From assembly GCA_039105265.1 (NCBI GenBank), contig JAPFFF010000027.1, positions 558,001-622,000 of the forward strand: a stretch of DNA of 64,000 nucleotides. Direction: 5' to 3'. This document shows positions 37,907-51,391 of this stretch, piece by piece. The number at the start of each line of letters is the position of its first letter. The first letter of the stretch is position 1. The stretch comes from Tritrichomonas musculus. Taxonomy: Eukaryota > Parabasalia > Tritrichomonadida > Tritrichomonadidae. A model generated the notes under the pieces. It was given only the letters and a program-made list of their open reading frames with translations, was not told the origin of the DNA and searched no databases. The translations under genes and the position numbers were made by a program.

Positions 37907-39198
37907 CCCTCAAGTGACCTTTATTTCGTCAGACAAAATTTTATACTCTCAATTTCTCTCAATTTATTCAAAAAAAAAAAAAATAATGAAAATAAAACTT
38001 CAAAATTCAGATAAAAGTCCTTGAATATGAGATATTTTTAAAATTCCTTTGGTAGGTTTGTTTATTTCATCTTATCTTTACTTATGGTGCAGTTTATTTC
38101 TATTTTTTAAATTTTCTCTCAATATATAATTTCGAATATCTTTACAAGTTAACATTTTTTCTTAGATTATTTATGTATTTTGAGGTTTTATCGGATTTGA
38201 AATTGATTGGAATCAGAAAAATTAGTGGTTCCCCATCAAAATATGTTTTAAAAAATCATAAAAATTGAAATATCTTGATAATTAAATAGCGTTAAAGAAT
38301 TTCCTTTGGTCAAGTTTTTTATTTTTATGTAATAATAAATATATATCATTTTGAAAAGTGGTGGCAATTTATACGTTATAGCAAATAAGGATTAAAAACA
38401 AAGTCATTAAATCTTAAAGAATGAAAGAAAAAAATAATGCATCTCATATAATAAATGTTTTTTATTCATAAATCACTGTTTTATTCCAAATTAAAAAGAA
38501 ATGATAAGAATTTAATTGAAAAAAAAGTAAACATGGCAACATTATTAAGTCTAAAAAAGCAAATTTATGACAGAAACAAATAATAAAACAAGATTTAAAC
38601 ATTAAAATATTAAAAAAAATGGTTTAGTTAAATTGAATATTTCAGAAATATTTAAAAAAATAACATTAAGTGCGAGTTAAAGTTCTTTAATGAGGTTTTT
38701 ATATTAATATTGTTACTGATATATTGAAATTTACGATCTATTTGAAAGATCAGAAAAAAAAAAATGAGTAGAAAAACATGAAAAAACATGAAAATATTGA
38801 TGAATGCGCTTTGTGTTTTGTAGAGGATTAATTGGGTTGGATCATTGCTTGCTATAATCAAGGAATATCTAGAAAATTGAAACTCTTTCGAATAGTCGTA
38901 GTGATATGACCATTCGAGTTTATTTCAAAAATTGTGTAAAACCGCTGAAAAAAACAATAAAAATTTGAAATAAGGTATTCCTTTTTCTAAAATTTGATTT
39001 AATATAAAGATATATTTAGATTTAACGTGAAAAGAAAATTTTATTTTTTTTAAACTTTGAAAATCCATTGAGATTGAATATCTTATTTAATTTTATCAGA
39101 ATTTATTTTGAATATATTTCAGAATGCATTGAAATTTAAGTAACATAAATGGAAGCATACTTTCAAAAAGTCCAGACGAAATAAAGGTCCTCTCAGGG
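37907..39198. mobile_element. Non-autonomous TA-flanked DNA transposon in monomer 1
   Basis: 1,292 bp bounded by TA (37905-37906 and 39199-39200). The ends are inverted: CCCTCAAGTGACCTTTATTT on the left and CCCTGAGAGGACCTTTATTT as the complement of the right, both continuing CGTC. The other monomers show the uninterrupted site CTCAGGTAAATATT, so the insertion and its 2-bp duplication are directly visible. No transposase frame is seen. TA duplication and TIR length fit the Tc1/mariner superfamily. Confidence 0.92.
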
Positions 39199-40372
39199 TA
39201 AATATTTTTTTTTGAACTTTTTAGATTTTTTCCCCTCAATTTTTTTCTTTGTATATTTGTTCACAAATAGTTGAACTTTTTAGATTTTTTCCTCTCAATT
39301 TTGATTTTTTTAAAAAAGCTAAAAAGCATGAAAATAAGTAAATAAAATACTAAAAGAAGAAACTATAAATATTTTAATATACATAAATAGAATTTATTAA
39401 GATTTTTCTGTTGAGAAAAAAAAATCATGAAATAATAATTAGCATTTCTTTGGGTGAGAAAATTTAGATGCATTAAAATATGCAGTATTTCATCTAACAT
39501 AAACTATGAGTATATGCATTGAATAAGAAAAGCAATTATTTGTGTTTAATGAGCAAAAAAATGTATCGTTTTGCACCAATTTTGTGATAAAATACAATAA
39601 TCAGGTTTATTAGCCAAGAGTGAAAGCGCATTTGACGTATTTGTGTTCTTTTTGTGAGAATTGTGATCTCATATATCTCTTCAAAATTTGAAGCTAAATA
39701 TTGGTTTCTTTTTCATCTTTTGCTCTCAATTTTTTTTATTGGATCGGTAATACCAGCATTATGCTCTTAGAAGCAGGAAATAAGGGAAATTTAGACAACG
39801 ATTTTAATAAAAATTGGAAATTGCAATTAGAAGTTTATTTTTCTTCTTCTTTATTGAACCTATAATGCCTGTAATGCTGTGAAATGGTGTTTATTGGTAT
39901 AATAACCTCGAATACTTACTTCTTAAATAGTAAAATTATAAAGATATTGTGACAAATAAGCATTCAAAAAAATTGAGAGTAAAAAATCCAAAAAGTTCAA
40001 AAAATAAGATTTACCTATTCTCACAAAATTAATTTGATCAAAGCGATACATCGATAATATATAGATTTTGTTGATAATAAAACCGACAAAGAAGAAAATT
40101 ACTGAGATCTAATCAAATCTTTTGGTTATTTAAAAATCGGAGATAAATGACCAAACACATTACATATCAAATTTCATCAAAAAGATATCACTGGCCATTT
40201 GAAAATTGAATACTAATGCAATTTCAAAGGCTAGTTATCAAAGTAAATCTCGAAATTGATTGATTATGCTTCAATTATTGATACTCATTTTAGTTTTAAC
40301 AATTAGTTTTCTAAGAATGCTATTATTGGTATTAAATAATATATTGAGCAAAAGAAATATATAAATCGAAAA

Positions 40373-40443
40373 GGGTAAGTGGTACAATGGTAGCACATTT
40401 GACTGTGAATCAAAAGATACGAGTTCGATTCTCGTCTTACCCA
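40373..40443 (+). tRNA. tRNA-His (GUG), monomer 1
   Basis: A full cloverleaf can be drawn: acceptor GGGTAAG/CTTACCC, D arm GTAC..GCAC, anticodon stem TTTGA/TCAAA with loop CTGTGAA (anticodon GTG), variable loop AGAT, T arm ACGAG-TTCGATT-CTCGT, discriminator A73. B box AGTTCGATTCT is intact. One A-C mismatch lies in the D stem. A T5 run at 40446-40450 can end polymerase III transcription. No intron. The G at position -1 is not encoded, as usual in eukaryotes. Confidence 0.95.
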
Positions 40444-40487
40444 TGTTTTTGATTTTTTTTGATTTCTTATGTTGATTGAATGAAAAG

Positions 40488-40894
40488 GGGAATCGTATTT
40501 TTCTACGCCACTTTTTGAAAACTTTTAAACTTTTTGAATACTTTTTTATACATTTTTTATTCAATTTTTGCTAAATAATGCATAAATATTTAGTTCAAAT
40601 GGCTTCCCGATTCATCCAGCAATTCAAGGAGCCTGATTCGGCTTCGCGCAGACCTGTGGTGATCACTGGTGCGTATATTCCTGAAAAATTATGTAAAAAT
40701 AATAAAAAATTATATCAAAAAAAGCAAATAGTTATAATTTTAAGAGAAAATTTAAATTTACGATTTTTTTGGTTAATTTTCTTAACAGAGTAAGTTAAAT
40801 TTCACCTTAAGATGGCGGTTTTTTACTTTCCATGAATAGCTACTCATGGATAGAAAAACCATTCAAAAAGTGGTGTAGAAAAAAACGATTGTCC
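40488..40894. mobile_element. 407-bp MITE with 10-bp target duplication (MULE-like)
   Basis: Left end GGGGAATCGTATTTTTCTAC continues GCCACTTTTTGAA; the right end complement is GGACAATCGTTTTTTTCTAC continuing ACCACTTTTTGAA, so the arms are about 33 bp with 4 mismatches. The directly flanking GAATGAAAAG at 40478-40487 is repeated at 40895-40904. A 9-10 bp duplication points to the MULE superfamily. It inserted 44 bp after the tRNA gene. The interior carries a GC-richer coding-like segment. Confidence 0.85.
40599..40793 (+). other. Open frame inside the MITE, possibly captured coding segment
   Basis: From ATG at 40599 the frame reads MASRFIQQFKEPDSASRRPV then VITGAYIPE, after which it turns AT-rich and lysine/asparagine-rich and ends at 40793. 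The first 90 bp have higher GC and look like a real coding start, while the remainder looks like non-coding DNA read through. A GTGCGT word follows ITG and could be an old splice donor. Homology not recognised. Identical in all seven copies. Confidence 0.35.
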
Positions 40895-42241
40895 GAATGA
40901 AAAGAAGTAATAAAATTTTCAAATATCCATTATAAAGAAATTATTTTAAGTATTTATATATATCTTCTAATAAAGATACTAATAACATGAATGCTTAATT
41001 AAAATAACATATTTAAATTAAGATATATATATTTTAAAAACAATAAAATTAAAAATTCAATACTTCATAACTCAACGAGTTATACATAAAAAAAGATATA
41101 ATTAAAATTTTATTAGATAATGTCTATATATAGTATTTCTTAATATAATCAAATTTTTGAAATACCAATTATTCCAAGAGAAATGTAAAAACGCTGCTTT
41201 TTTGAATAATTAAATTCATCATTAATCCATGTATTCAAGGGACCAGATGTATATATGAATAATATAGATAAACATACGTCTAATAAATCTATTGATATGA
41301 TTTATTTTGAAAAATATTGAAGTACCATTGAACAAAGCCAAAAAAATGAAGCTTAAACAATTTTTACATAAAAATAAAATTTATATTTTCTATACAAAAA
41401 AGATATATCCTTTTTTAAAAAAGCATTTATAAATATATATAATAATAATTATTTTATAAATTATATTATTTTACTATTATTAGTTTTTCTTTTGAAGATA
41501 ATTTCACATTAACATAAAACTAATATTTTTATAAATTGATTATCCATAAATATACAAATAAATAGTTGATATTTGAATTTAATTAAATAATTACTAATAT
41601 ATAATATCCTAATAGTGCATTAAATGCTATAATATCCTAATAGTGCATTAAATGCTATAATATCCTAAATATTTCAGAATATTTCATTTATAATCAATAT
41701 ATTAATATTTTAATTTACTCTCTTCTCAAAAAAATTGATTTTTTGTGATATTTTTATTAAAAAATGCTTATAAAAAAAATTGGACCTGATTTTTTGAATA
41801 ATTATAATATATGTTTATATAAAGAATGTATAAAAAATAAAATTTGTAAAATATTTTTGTTCTAACGTGGAATTTTTCTTTGAAATTTTGAATTCTTCTA
41901 GATTAAAATTTTAGAAATTCATTCAAATTTTTTATTTTATCATTGAATTTTTTTTTTCCAAGATTCTATATATTATATTAAGCTCAAATTAAAATTTGTA
42001 AAATGTTCAAAATTTTCATTTTAAATAGCTATGTGGTCATGTACCCATTAAAAAGTGATAGAATTATCTCATTCAAAGTATTGTCCATTTAATCATTCAA
42101 AATTTACCTAATAAAAAAAAATTTTCATCTCATATTTTGGAGTACTTTTCATAAGATGATCGCAATTTTAAAAATAATATTGAATTTTTGAATAAGTGAT
42201 CGTTAAGCAAAAGCTCAAATTATAGATTACGAAATTTAGCC

Positions 42242-43173
42242 TTCCACCTGCGGCTATCGCTTCTCAGCTGCAGGTGGAAGTAAAGAAATAAGGAAACTAA
42301 GTTTCCACCTGCGGCTGAGCTGCGACAGCTGCAGGTGGAAAATCACTATTTACCAATTTAGCCTTCCACCTGCAGCTATCGCTTCTCAGCTGCAGGTGGA
42401 GGTAAAGAAATAAGGAAACTAAGTTTCCACCTGCGGCTGAGCTGCGACAGCTGCAGGTGGAAAATCACTATTTACCAATTTAGCCTTCCACCTGCAGCTA
42501 TCGCTTCTCAGCTGCAGGTGGAAGTAAAGAAATAAGGAAACTAAGTTTCCACCTGCGGCTGAGCTGAGACAGCTGCAGGTGGAAAATCACTATTTACCAA
42601 TTTAGCCTTCCACCTGCAGCTATCGCTTCTCAGCTGCAGGTGGAGGTAAAGAAATAAGGAAACTAAGTTTCCACCTGCGGTTGAGCTGCGACAGCTGCAG
42701 GTGGAAAATCACTATTTACCAATTTAGCCTTCCACCTGCGGCTATCGCTTCTCAGCTGCAGGTGGAAGTAAAGAAATAAGGAAACTAAGTTTCCACCTGC
42801 GGCTGAGCTGCGACAGCTGCAGGTGGAAAATCACTATTTACCAATTTAGCCTTCCACCTGCAGCTATCGCTTCTCAGCTGCAGGTGGAGGTAAAGAAATA
42901 AGGAAACTAAGTTTCCACCTGCGGCTGAGCTGCGACAGCTGCAGGTGGAAGTAATTACTTAAATGTACCATTTCAAACTTCCACCTGCAGCTATCGCAAC
43001 TTAGTTGCAGGTGGAACTAATTACGCGAATTGAACTTCCACCTGCAGCTAAACTGCGATAGCTTCAGGTGGAAGTAATTACTTAAATGTACCATTTCAAA
43101 CTTCCACCTGCAGCTATCGCAACTTAGTTGCAGTTGGAACTAATTACGCGAATTAAACTTCCACCTGCAACTA
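42242..43173 (+). repeat. Hairpin cluster, monomer 2
   Basis: Same 122-bp tandem stem-loop array as in monomer 1, including the same A/G variants in the same order. Confidence 0.95.
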
Positions 43174-44481
43174 AAAGTTTTAAATATTTTTTTATTTATA
43201 TTATTTTTCTTTTTTTATTTGTTCAAAATATTTTTTTTTTTTAAATTATTTAACATAGGACACTTTTTGAGCGAAGCTCAAAAAGTGGCCATTCTTGTAT
43301 TCTCAGGTAAATATTTTTTTTTGAACTTTTTAGATTTTTTCCCCTCAATTTTTTTCTTTGTATATTTGTTCACAAATAGTTGAACTTTTTAGATTTTTTC
43401 CTCTCAATTTTGATTTTTTTAAAAAAGCTAAAAAGCATGAAAATAAGTAAATAAAATACTAAAAGAAGAAACTATAAATATTTTAATATACATAAATAGA
43501 ATTTATTAAGATTTTTCTGTTGAGAAAAAAAAATCATGAAATAATAATTAGCATTTCTTTGGGTGAGAAAATTTAGATGCATTAAAATATGCAGTATTTC
43601 ATCTAACATAAACTATGAGTATATGCATTGAATAAGAAAAGCAATTATTTGTGTTTAATGAGCAAAAAAATGTATCGTTTTGCACCAATTTTGTGATAAA
43701 ATACAATAATCAGGTTTATTAGCCAAGAGTGAAAGCGCATTTGACGTATTTGTGTTCTTTTTGTGAGAATTGTGATCTCATATATCTCTTCAAAATTTGA
43801 AGCTAAATATTGGTTTCTTTTTCATCTTTTGCTCTCAATTTTTTTTATTGGATCGGTAATACCAGCATTATGCTCTTAGAAGCAGGAAATAAGGGAAATT
43901 TAGACAACGATTTTAATAAAAATTGGAAATTGCAATTAGAAGTTTATTTTTCTTCTTCTTTATTGAACCTATAATGCCTGTAATGCTGTGAAATGGTGTT
44001 TATTGGTATAATAACCTCGAATACTTACTTCTTAAATAGTAAAATTATAAAGATATTGTGACAAATAAGCATTCAAAAAAATTGAGAGTAAAAAATCCAA
44101 AAAGTTCAAAAAATAAGATTTACCTATTCTCACAAAATTAATTTGATCAAAGCGATACATCGATAATATATAGATTTTGTTGATAATAAAACCGACAAAG
44201 AAGAAAATTACTGAGATCTAATCAAATCTTTTGGTTATTTAAAAATCGGAGATAAATGACCAAACACATTACATATCAAATTTCATCAAAAAGATATCAC
44301 TGGCCATTTGAAAATTGAATACTAATGCAATTTCAAAGGCTAGTTATCAAAGTAAATCTCGAAATTGATTGATTATGCTTCAATTATTGATACTCATTTT
44401 AGTTTTAACAATTAGTTTTCTAAGAATGCTATTATTGGTATTAAATAATATATTGAGCAAAAGAAATATATAAATCGAAAA

Positions 44482-44552
44482 GGGTAAGTGGTACAATGGT
44501 AGCACATTTGACTGTGAATCAAAAGATACGAGTTCGATTCTCGTCTTACCCA
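44482..44552 (+). tRNA. tRNA-His (GUG), monomer 2
   Basis: Identical to the monomer 1 gene, with the same downstream T-run. Confidence 0.95.
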
Positions 44553-44596
44553 TGTTTTTGATTTTTTTTGATTTCTTATGTTGATTGAATGAAAAG

Positions 44597-45003
44597 GGGA
44601 ATCGTATTTTTCTACGCCACTTTTTGAAAACTTTTAAACTTTTTGAATACTTTTTTATACATTTTTTATTCAATTTTTGCTAAATAATGCATAAATATTT
44701 AGTTCAAATGGCTTCCCGATTCATCCAGCAATTCAAGGAGCCTGATTCGGCTTCGCGCAGACCTGTGGTGATCACTGGTGCGTATATTCCTGAAAAATTA
44801 TGTAAAAATAATAAAAAATTATATCAAAAAAAGCAAATAGTTATAATTTTAAGAGAAAATTTAAATTTACGATTTTTTTGGTTAATTTTCTTAACAGAGT
44901 AAGTTAAATTTCACCTTAAGATGGCGGTTTTTTACTTTCCATGAATAGCTACTCATGGATAGAAAAACCATTCAAAAAGTGGTGTAGAAAAAAACGATTG
45001 TCC
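44597..45003. mobile_element. 407-bp MITE, monomer 2
   Basis: Same element, same GAATGAAAAG flanks; amplified with the monomer and not independently inserted. Small frame at 44708-44902. Confidence 0.85.
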
Positions 45004-46350
45004 GAATGAAAAGAAGTAATAAAATTTTCAAATATCCATTATAAAGAAATTATTTTAAGTATTTATATATATCTTCTAATAAAGATACTAATAACATGAA
45101 TGCTTAATTAAAATAACATATTTAAATTAAGATATATATATTTTAAAAACAATAAAATTAAAAATTCAATACTTCATAACTCAACGAGTTATACATAAAA
45201 AAAGATATAATTAAAATTTTATTAGATAATGTCTATATATAGTATTTCTTAATATAATCAAATTTTTGAAATACCAATTATTCCAAGAGAAATGTAAAAA
45301 CGCTGCTTTTTTGAATAATTAAATTCATCATTAATCCATGTATTCAAGGGACCAGATGTATATATGAATAATATAGATAAACATACGTCTAATAAATCTA
45401 TTGATATGATTTATTTTGAAAAATATTGAAGTACCATTGAACAAAGCCAAAAAAATGAAGCTTAAACAATTTTTACATAAAAATAAAATTTATATTTTCT
45501 ATACAAAAAAGATATATCCTTTTTTAAAAAAGCATTTATAAATATATATAATAATAATTATTTTATAAATTATATTATTTTACTATTATTAGTTTTTCTT
45601 TTGAAGATAATTTCACATTAACATAAAACTAATATTTTTATAAATTGATTATCCATAAATATACAAATAAATAGTTGATATTTGAATTTAATTAAATAAT
45701 TACTAATATATAATATCCTAATAGTGCATTAAATGCTATAATATCCTAATAGTGCATTAAATGCTATAATATCCTAAATATTTCAGAATATTTCATTTAT
45801 AATCAATATATTAATATTTTAATTTACTCTCTTCTCAAAAAAATTGATTTTTTGTGATATTTTTATTAAAAAATGCTTATAAAAAAAATTGGACCTGATT
45901 TTTTGAATAATTATAATATATGTTTATATAAAGAATGTATAAAAAATAAAATTTGTAAAATATTTTTGTTCTAACGTGGAATTTTTCTTTGAAATTTTGA
46001 ATTCTTCTAGATTAAAATTTTAGAAATTCATTCAAATTTTTTATTTTATCATTGAATTTTTTTTTTCCAAGATTCTATATATTATATTAAGCTCAAATTA
46101 AAATTTGTAAAATGTTCAAAATTTTCATTTTAAATAGCTATGTGGTCATGTACCCATTAAAAAGTGATAGAATTATCTCATTCAAAGTATTGTCCATTTA
46201 ATCATTCAAAATTTACCTAATAAAAAAAAATTTTCATCTCATATTTTGGAGTACTTTTCATAAGATGATCGCAATTTTAAAAATAATATTGAATTTTTGA
46301 ATAAGTGATCGTTAAGCAAAAGCTCAAATTATAGATTACGAAATTTAGCC

Positions 46351-47282
46351 TTCCACCTGCGGCTATCGCTTCTCAGCTGCAGGTGGAAGTAAAGAAATAA
46401 GGAAACTAAGTTTCCACCTGCGGCTGAGCTGCGACAGCTGCAGGTGGAAAATCACTATTTACCAATTTAGCCTTCCACCTGCAGCTATCGCTTCTCAGCT
46501 GCAGGTGGAGGTAAAGAAATAAGGAAACTAAGTTTCCACCTGCGGCTGAGCTGCGACAGCTGCAGGTGGAAAATCACTATTTACCAATTTAGCCTTCCAC
46601 CTGCAGCTATCGCTTCTCAGCTGCAGGTGGAAGTAAAGAAATAAGGAAACTAAGTTTCCACCTGCGGCTGAGCTGAGACAGCTGCAGGTGGAAAATCACT
46701 ATTTACCAATTTAGCCTTCCACCTGCAGCTATCGCTTCTCAGCTGCAGGTGGAGGTAAAGAAATAAGGAAACTAAGTTTCCACCTGCGGTTGAGCTGCGA
46801 CAGCTGCAGGTGGAAAATCACTATTTACCAATTTAGCCTTCCACCTGCGGCTATCGCTTCTCAGCTGCAGGTGGAAGTAAAGAAATAAGGAAACTAAGTT
46901 TCCACCTGCGGCTGAGCTGCGACAGCTGCAGGTGGAAAATCACTATTTACCAATTTAGCCTTCCACCTGCAGCTATCGCTTCTCAGCTGCAGGTGGAGGT
47001 AAAGAAATAAGGAAACTAAGTTTCCACCTGCGGCTGAGCTGCGACAGCTGCAGGTGGAAGTAATTACTTAAATGTACCATTTCAAACTTCCACCTGCAGC
47101 TATCGCAACTTAGTTGCAGGTGGAACTAATTACGCGAATTGAACTTCCACCTGCAGCTAAACTGCGATAGCTTCAGGTGGAAGTAATTACTTAAATGTAC
47201 CATTTCAAACTTCCACCTGCAGCTATCGCAACTTAGTTGCAGTTGGAACTAATTACGCGAATTAAACTTCCACCTGCAACTA
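46351..47282 (+). repeat. Hairpin cluster, monomer 3
   Basis: Same array and variant order as in monomer 1. Confidence 0.95.
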
Positions 47283-48590
47283 AAAGTTTTAAATATTTTT
47301 TTATTTATATTATTTTTCTTTTTTTATTTGTTCAAAATATTTTTTTTTTTTAAATTATTTAACATAGGACACTTTTTGAGCGAAGCTCAAAAAGTGGCCA
47401 TTCTTGTATTCTCAGGTAAATATTTTTTTTTGAACTTTTTAGATTTTTTCCCCTCAATTTTTTTCTTTGTATATTTGTTCACAAATAGTTGAACTTTTTA
47501 GATTTTTTCCTCTCAATTTTGATTTTTTTAAAAAAGCTAAAAAGCATGAAAATAAGTAAATAAAATACTAAAAGAAGAAACTATAAATATTTTAATATAC
47601 ATAAATAGAATTTATTAAGATTTTTCTGTTGAGAAAAAAAAATCATGAAATAATAATTAGCATTTCTTTGGGTGAGAAAATTTAGATGCATTAAAATATG
47701 CAGTATTTCATCTAACATAAACTATGAGTATATGCATTGAATAAGAAAAGCAATTATTTGTGTTTAATGAGCAAAAAAATGTATCGTTTTGCACCAATTT
47801 TGTGATAAAATACAATAATCAGGTTTATTAGCCAAGAGTGAAAGCGCATTTGACGTATTTGTGTTCTTTTTGTGAGAATTGTGATCTCATATATCTCTTC
47901 AAAATTTGAAGCTAAATATTGGTTTCTTTTTCATCTTTTGCTCTCAATTTTTTTTATTGGATCGGTAATACCAGCATTATGCTCTTAGAAGCAGGAAATA
48001 AGGGAAATTTAGACAACGATTTTAATAAAAATTGGAAATTGCAATTAGAAGTTTATTTTTCTTCTTCTTTATTGAACCTATAATGCCTGTAATGCTGTGA
48101 AATGGTGTTTATTGGTATAATAACCTCGAATACTTACTTCTTAAATAGTAAAATTATAAAGATATTGTGACAAATAAGCATTCAAAAAAATTGAGAGTAA
48201 AAAATCCAAAAAGTTCAAAAAATAAGATTTACCTATTCTCACAAAATTAATTTGATCAAAGCGATACATCGATAATATATAGATTTTGTTGATAATAAAA
48301 CCGACAAAGAAGAAAATTACTGAGATCTAATCAAATCTTTTGGTTATTTAAAAATCGGAGATAAATGACCAAACACATTACATATCAAATTTCATCAAAA
48401 AGATATCACTGGCCATTTGAAAATTGAATACTAATGCAATTTCAAAGGCTAGTTATCAAAGTAAATCTCGAAATTGATTGATTATGCTTCAATTATTGAT
48501 ACTCATTTTAGTTTTAACAATTAGTTTTCTAAGAATGCTATTATTGGTATTAAATAATATATTGAGCAAAAGAAATATATAAATCGAAAA

Positions 48591-48661
48591 GGGTAAGTGG
48601 TACAATGGTAGCACATTTGACTGTGAATCAAAAGATACGAGTTCGATTCTCGTCTTACCCA
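48591..48661 (+). tRNA. tRNA-His (GUG), monomer 3
   Basis: Identical to the monomer 1 gene. Confidence 0.95.
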
Positions 48662-48705
48662 TGTTTTTGATTTTTTTTGATTTCTTATGTTGATTGAATG
48701 AAAAG

Positions 48706-49112
48706 GGGAATCGTATTTTTCTACGCCACTTTTTGAAAACTTTTAAACTTTTTGAATACTTTTTTATACATTTTTTATTCAATTTTTGCTAAATAATGCA
48801 TAAATATTTAGTTCAAATGGCTTCCCGATTCATCCAGCAATTCAAGGAGCCTGATTCGGCTTCGCGCAGACCTGTGGTGATCACTGGTGCGTATATTCCT
48901 GAAAAATTATGTAAAAATAATAAAAAATTATATCAAAAAAAGCAAATAGTTATAATTTTAAGAGAAAATTTAAATTTACGATTTTTTTGGTTAATTTTCT
49001 TAACAGAGTAAGTTAAATTTCACCTTAAGATGGCGGTTTTTTACTTTCCATGAATAGCTACTCATGGATAGAAAAACCATTCAAAAAGTGGTGTAGAAAA
49101 AAACGATTGTCC
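48706..49112. mobile_element. 407-bp MITE, monomer 3
   Basis: Copy carried by the monomer; small frame at 48817-49011. Confidence 0.85.
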
Positions 49113-50459
49113 GAATGAAAAGAAGTAATAAAATTTTCAAATATCCATTATAAAGAAATTATTTTAAGTATTTATATATATCTTCTAATAAAGATACTAA
49201 TAACATGAATGCTTAATTAAAATAACATATTTAAATTAAGATATATATATTTTAAAAACAATAAAATTAAAAATTCAATACTTCATAACTCAACGAGTTA
49301 TACATAAAAAAAGATATAATTAAAATTTTATTAGATAATGTCTATATATAGTATTTCTTAATATAATCAAATTTTTGAAATACCAATTATTCCAAGAGAA
49401 ATGTAAAAACGCTGCTTTTTTGAATAATTAAATTCATCATTAATCCATGTATTCAAGGGACCAGATGTATATATGAATAATATAGATAAACATACGTCTA
49501 ATAAATCTATTGATATGATTTATTTTGAAAAATATTGAAGTACCATTGAACAAAGCCAAAAAAATGAAGCTTAAACAATTTTTACATAAAAATAAAATTT
49601 ATATTTTCTATACAAAAAAGATATATCCTTTTTTAAAAAAGCATTTATAAATATATATAATAATAATTATTTTATAAATTATATTATTTTACTATTATTA
49701 GTTTTTCTTTTGAAGATAATTTCACATTAACATAAAACTAATATTTTTATAAATTGATTATCCATAAATATACAAATAAATAGTTGATATTTGAATTTAA
49801 TTAAATAATTACTAATATATAATATCCTAATAGTGCATTAAATGCTATAATATCCTAATAGTGCATTAAATGCTATAATATCCTAAATATTTCAGAATAT
49901 TTCATTTATAATCAATATATTAATATTTTAATTTACTCTCTTCTCAAAAAAATTGATTTTTTGTGATATTTTTATTAAAAAATGCTTATAAAAAAAATTG
50001 GACCTGATTTTTTGAATAATTATAATATATGTTTATATAAAGAATGTATAAAAAATAAAATTTGTAAAATATTTTTGTTCTAACGTGGAATTTTTCTTTG
50101 AAATTTTGAATTCTTCTAGATTAAAATTTTAGAAATTCATTCAAATTTTTTATTTTATCATTGAATTTTTTTTTTCCAAGATTCTATATATTATATTAAG
50201 CTCAAATTAAAATTTGTAAAATGTTCAAAATTTTCATTTTAAATAGCTATGTGGTCATGTACCCATTAAAAAGTGATAGAATTATCTCATTCAAAGTATT
50301 GTCCATTTAATCATTCAAAATTTACCTAATAAAAAAAAATTTTCATCTCATATTTTGGAGTACTTTTCATAAGATGATCGCAATTTTAAAAATAATATTG
50401 AATTTTTGAATAAGTGATCGTTAAGCAAAAGCTCAAATTATAGATTACGAAATTTAGCC

Positions 50460-51391
50460 TTCCACCTGCGGCTATCGCTTCTCAGCTGCAGGTGGAAGTA
50501 AAGAAATAAGGAAACTAAGTTTCCACCTGCGGCTGAGCTGCGACAGCTGCAGGTGGAAAATCACTATTTACCAATTTAGCCTTCCACCTGCAGCTATCGC
50601 TTCTCAGCTGCAGGTGGAGGTAAAGAAATAAGGAAACTAAGTTTCCACCTGCGGCTGAGCTGCGACAGCTGCAGGTGGAAAATCACTATTTACCAATTTA
50701 GCCTTCCACCTGCAGCTATCGCTTCTCAGCTGCAGGTGGAAGTAAAGAAATAAGGAAACTAAGTTTCCACCTGCGGCTGAGCTGAGACAGCTGCAGGTGG
50801 AAAATCACTATTTACCAATTTAGCCTTCCACCTGCAGCTATCGCTTCTCAGCTGCAGGTGGAGGTAAAGAAATAAGGAAACTAAGTTTCCACCTGCGGTT
50901 GAGCTGCGACAGCTGCAGGTGGAAAATCACTATTTACCAATTTAGCCTTCCACCTGCGGCTATCGCTTCTCAGCTGCAGGTGGAAGTAAAGAAATAAGGA
51001 AACTAAGTTTCCACCTGCGGCTGAGCTGCGACAGCTGCAGGTGGAAAATCACTATTTACCAATTTAGCCTTCCACCTGCAGCTATCGCTTCTCAGCTGCA
51101 GGTGGAGGTAAAGAAATAAGGAAACTAAGTTTCCACCTGCGGCTGAGCTGCGACAGCTGCAGGTGGAAGTAATTACTTAAATGTACCATTTCAAACTTCC
51201 ACCTGCAGCTATCGCAACTTAGTTGCAGGTGGAACTAATTACGCGAATTGAACTTCCACCTGCAGCTAAACTGCGATAGCTTCAGGTGGAAGTAATTACT
51301 TAAATGTACCATTTCAAACTTCCACCTGCAGCTATCGCAACTTAGTTGCAGTTGGAACTAATTACGCGAATTAAACTTCCACCTGCAACTA
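50460..51391 (+). repeat. Hairpin cluster, monomer 4
   Basis: Same array and variant order as in monomer 1. Confidence 0.95.

Larger units (their letters stand above)
36574..41976 (+). repeat. Macrosatellite monomer 1 (4,109 bp plus 1,294-bp insertion)
   Basis: Start is set where similarity to later monomers begins (ATTAAGCTCAAATT). Order inside: hairpin cluster, T-rich spacer, 27-bp hairpin, [transposon insertion in this copy only], AT-rich DNA, tRNA-His, 407-bp MITE, AT-rich DNA, and a 28-bp unit (CCTAATAGTGCATTAAATGC core) in two and a half tandem copies. The length excess over 4,109 equals the 1,292-bp insertion plus a duplicated TA. Apart from these features no gene is seen in the monomer. 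Confidence 0.95.
41977..46085 (+). repeat. Macrosatellite monomer 2 (4,109 bp)
   Basis: Carries hairpin cluster 42242-43173, 27-bp hairpin 43261-43287, the empty TA insertion site, tRNA-His and the MITE. By eye the same as monomer 1 outside the insertion. No other gene seen. Confidence 0.95.
46086..50194 (+). repeat. Macrosatellite monomer 3 (4,109 bp)
   Basis: Carries hairpin cluster 46351-47282, tRNA-His and MITE. No other gene seen. Confidence 0.95.

Noticed and set aside
38652-38861. Possible transposase in the TA-flanked element
   Set aside because: The 69-residue frame has no DDE or helix-turn-helix motif and is F/I/K-rich like background AT DNA.
40271-40564. 97-residue minus-strand frame repeated seven times
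   Set aside because: It runs antisense across the tRNA-His gene and the start of the MITE; its repetition only reflects the satellite period.
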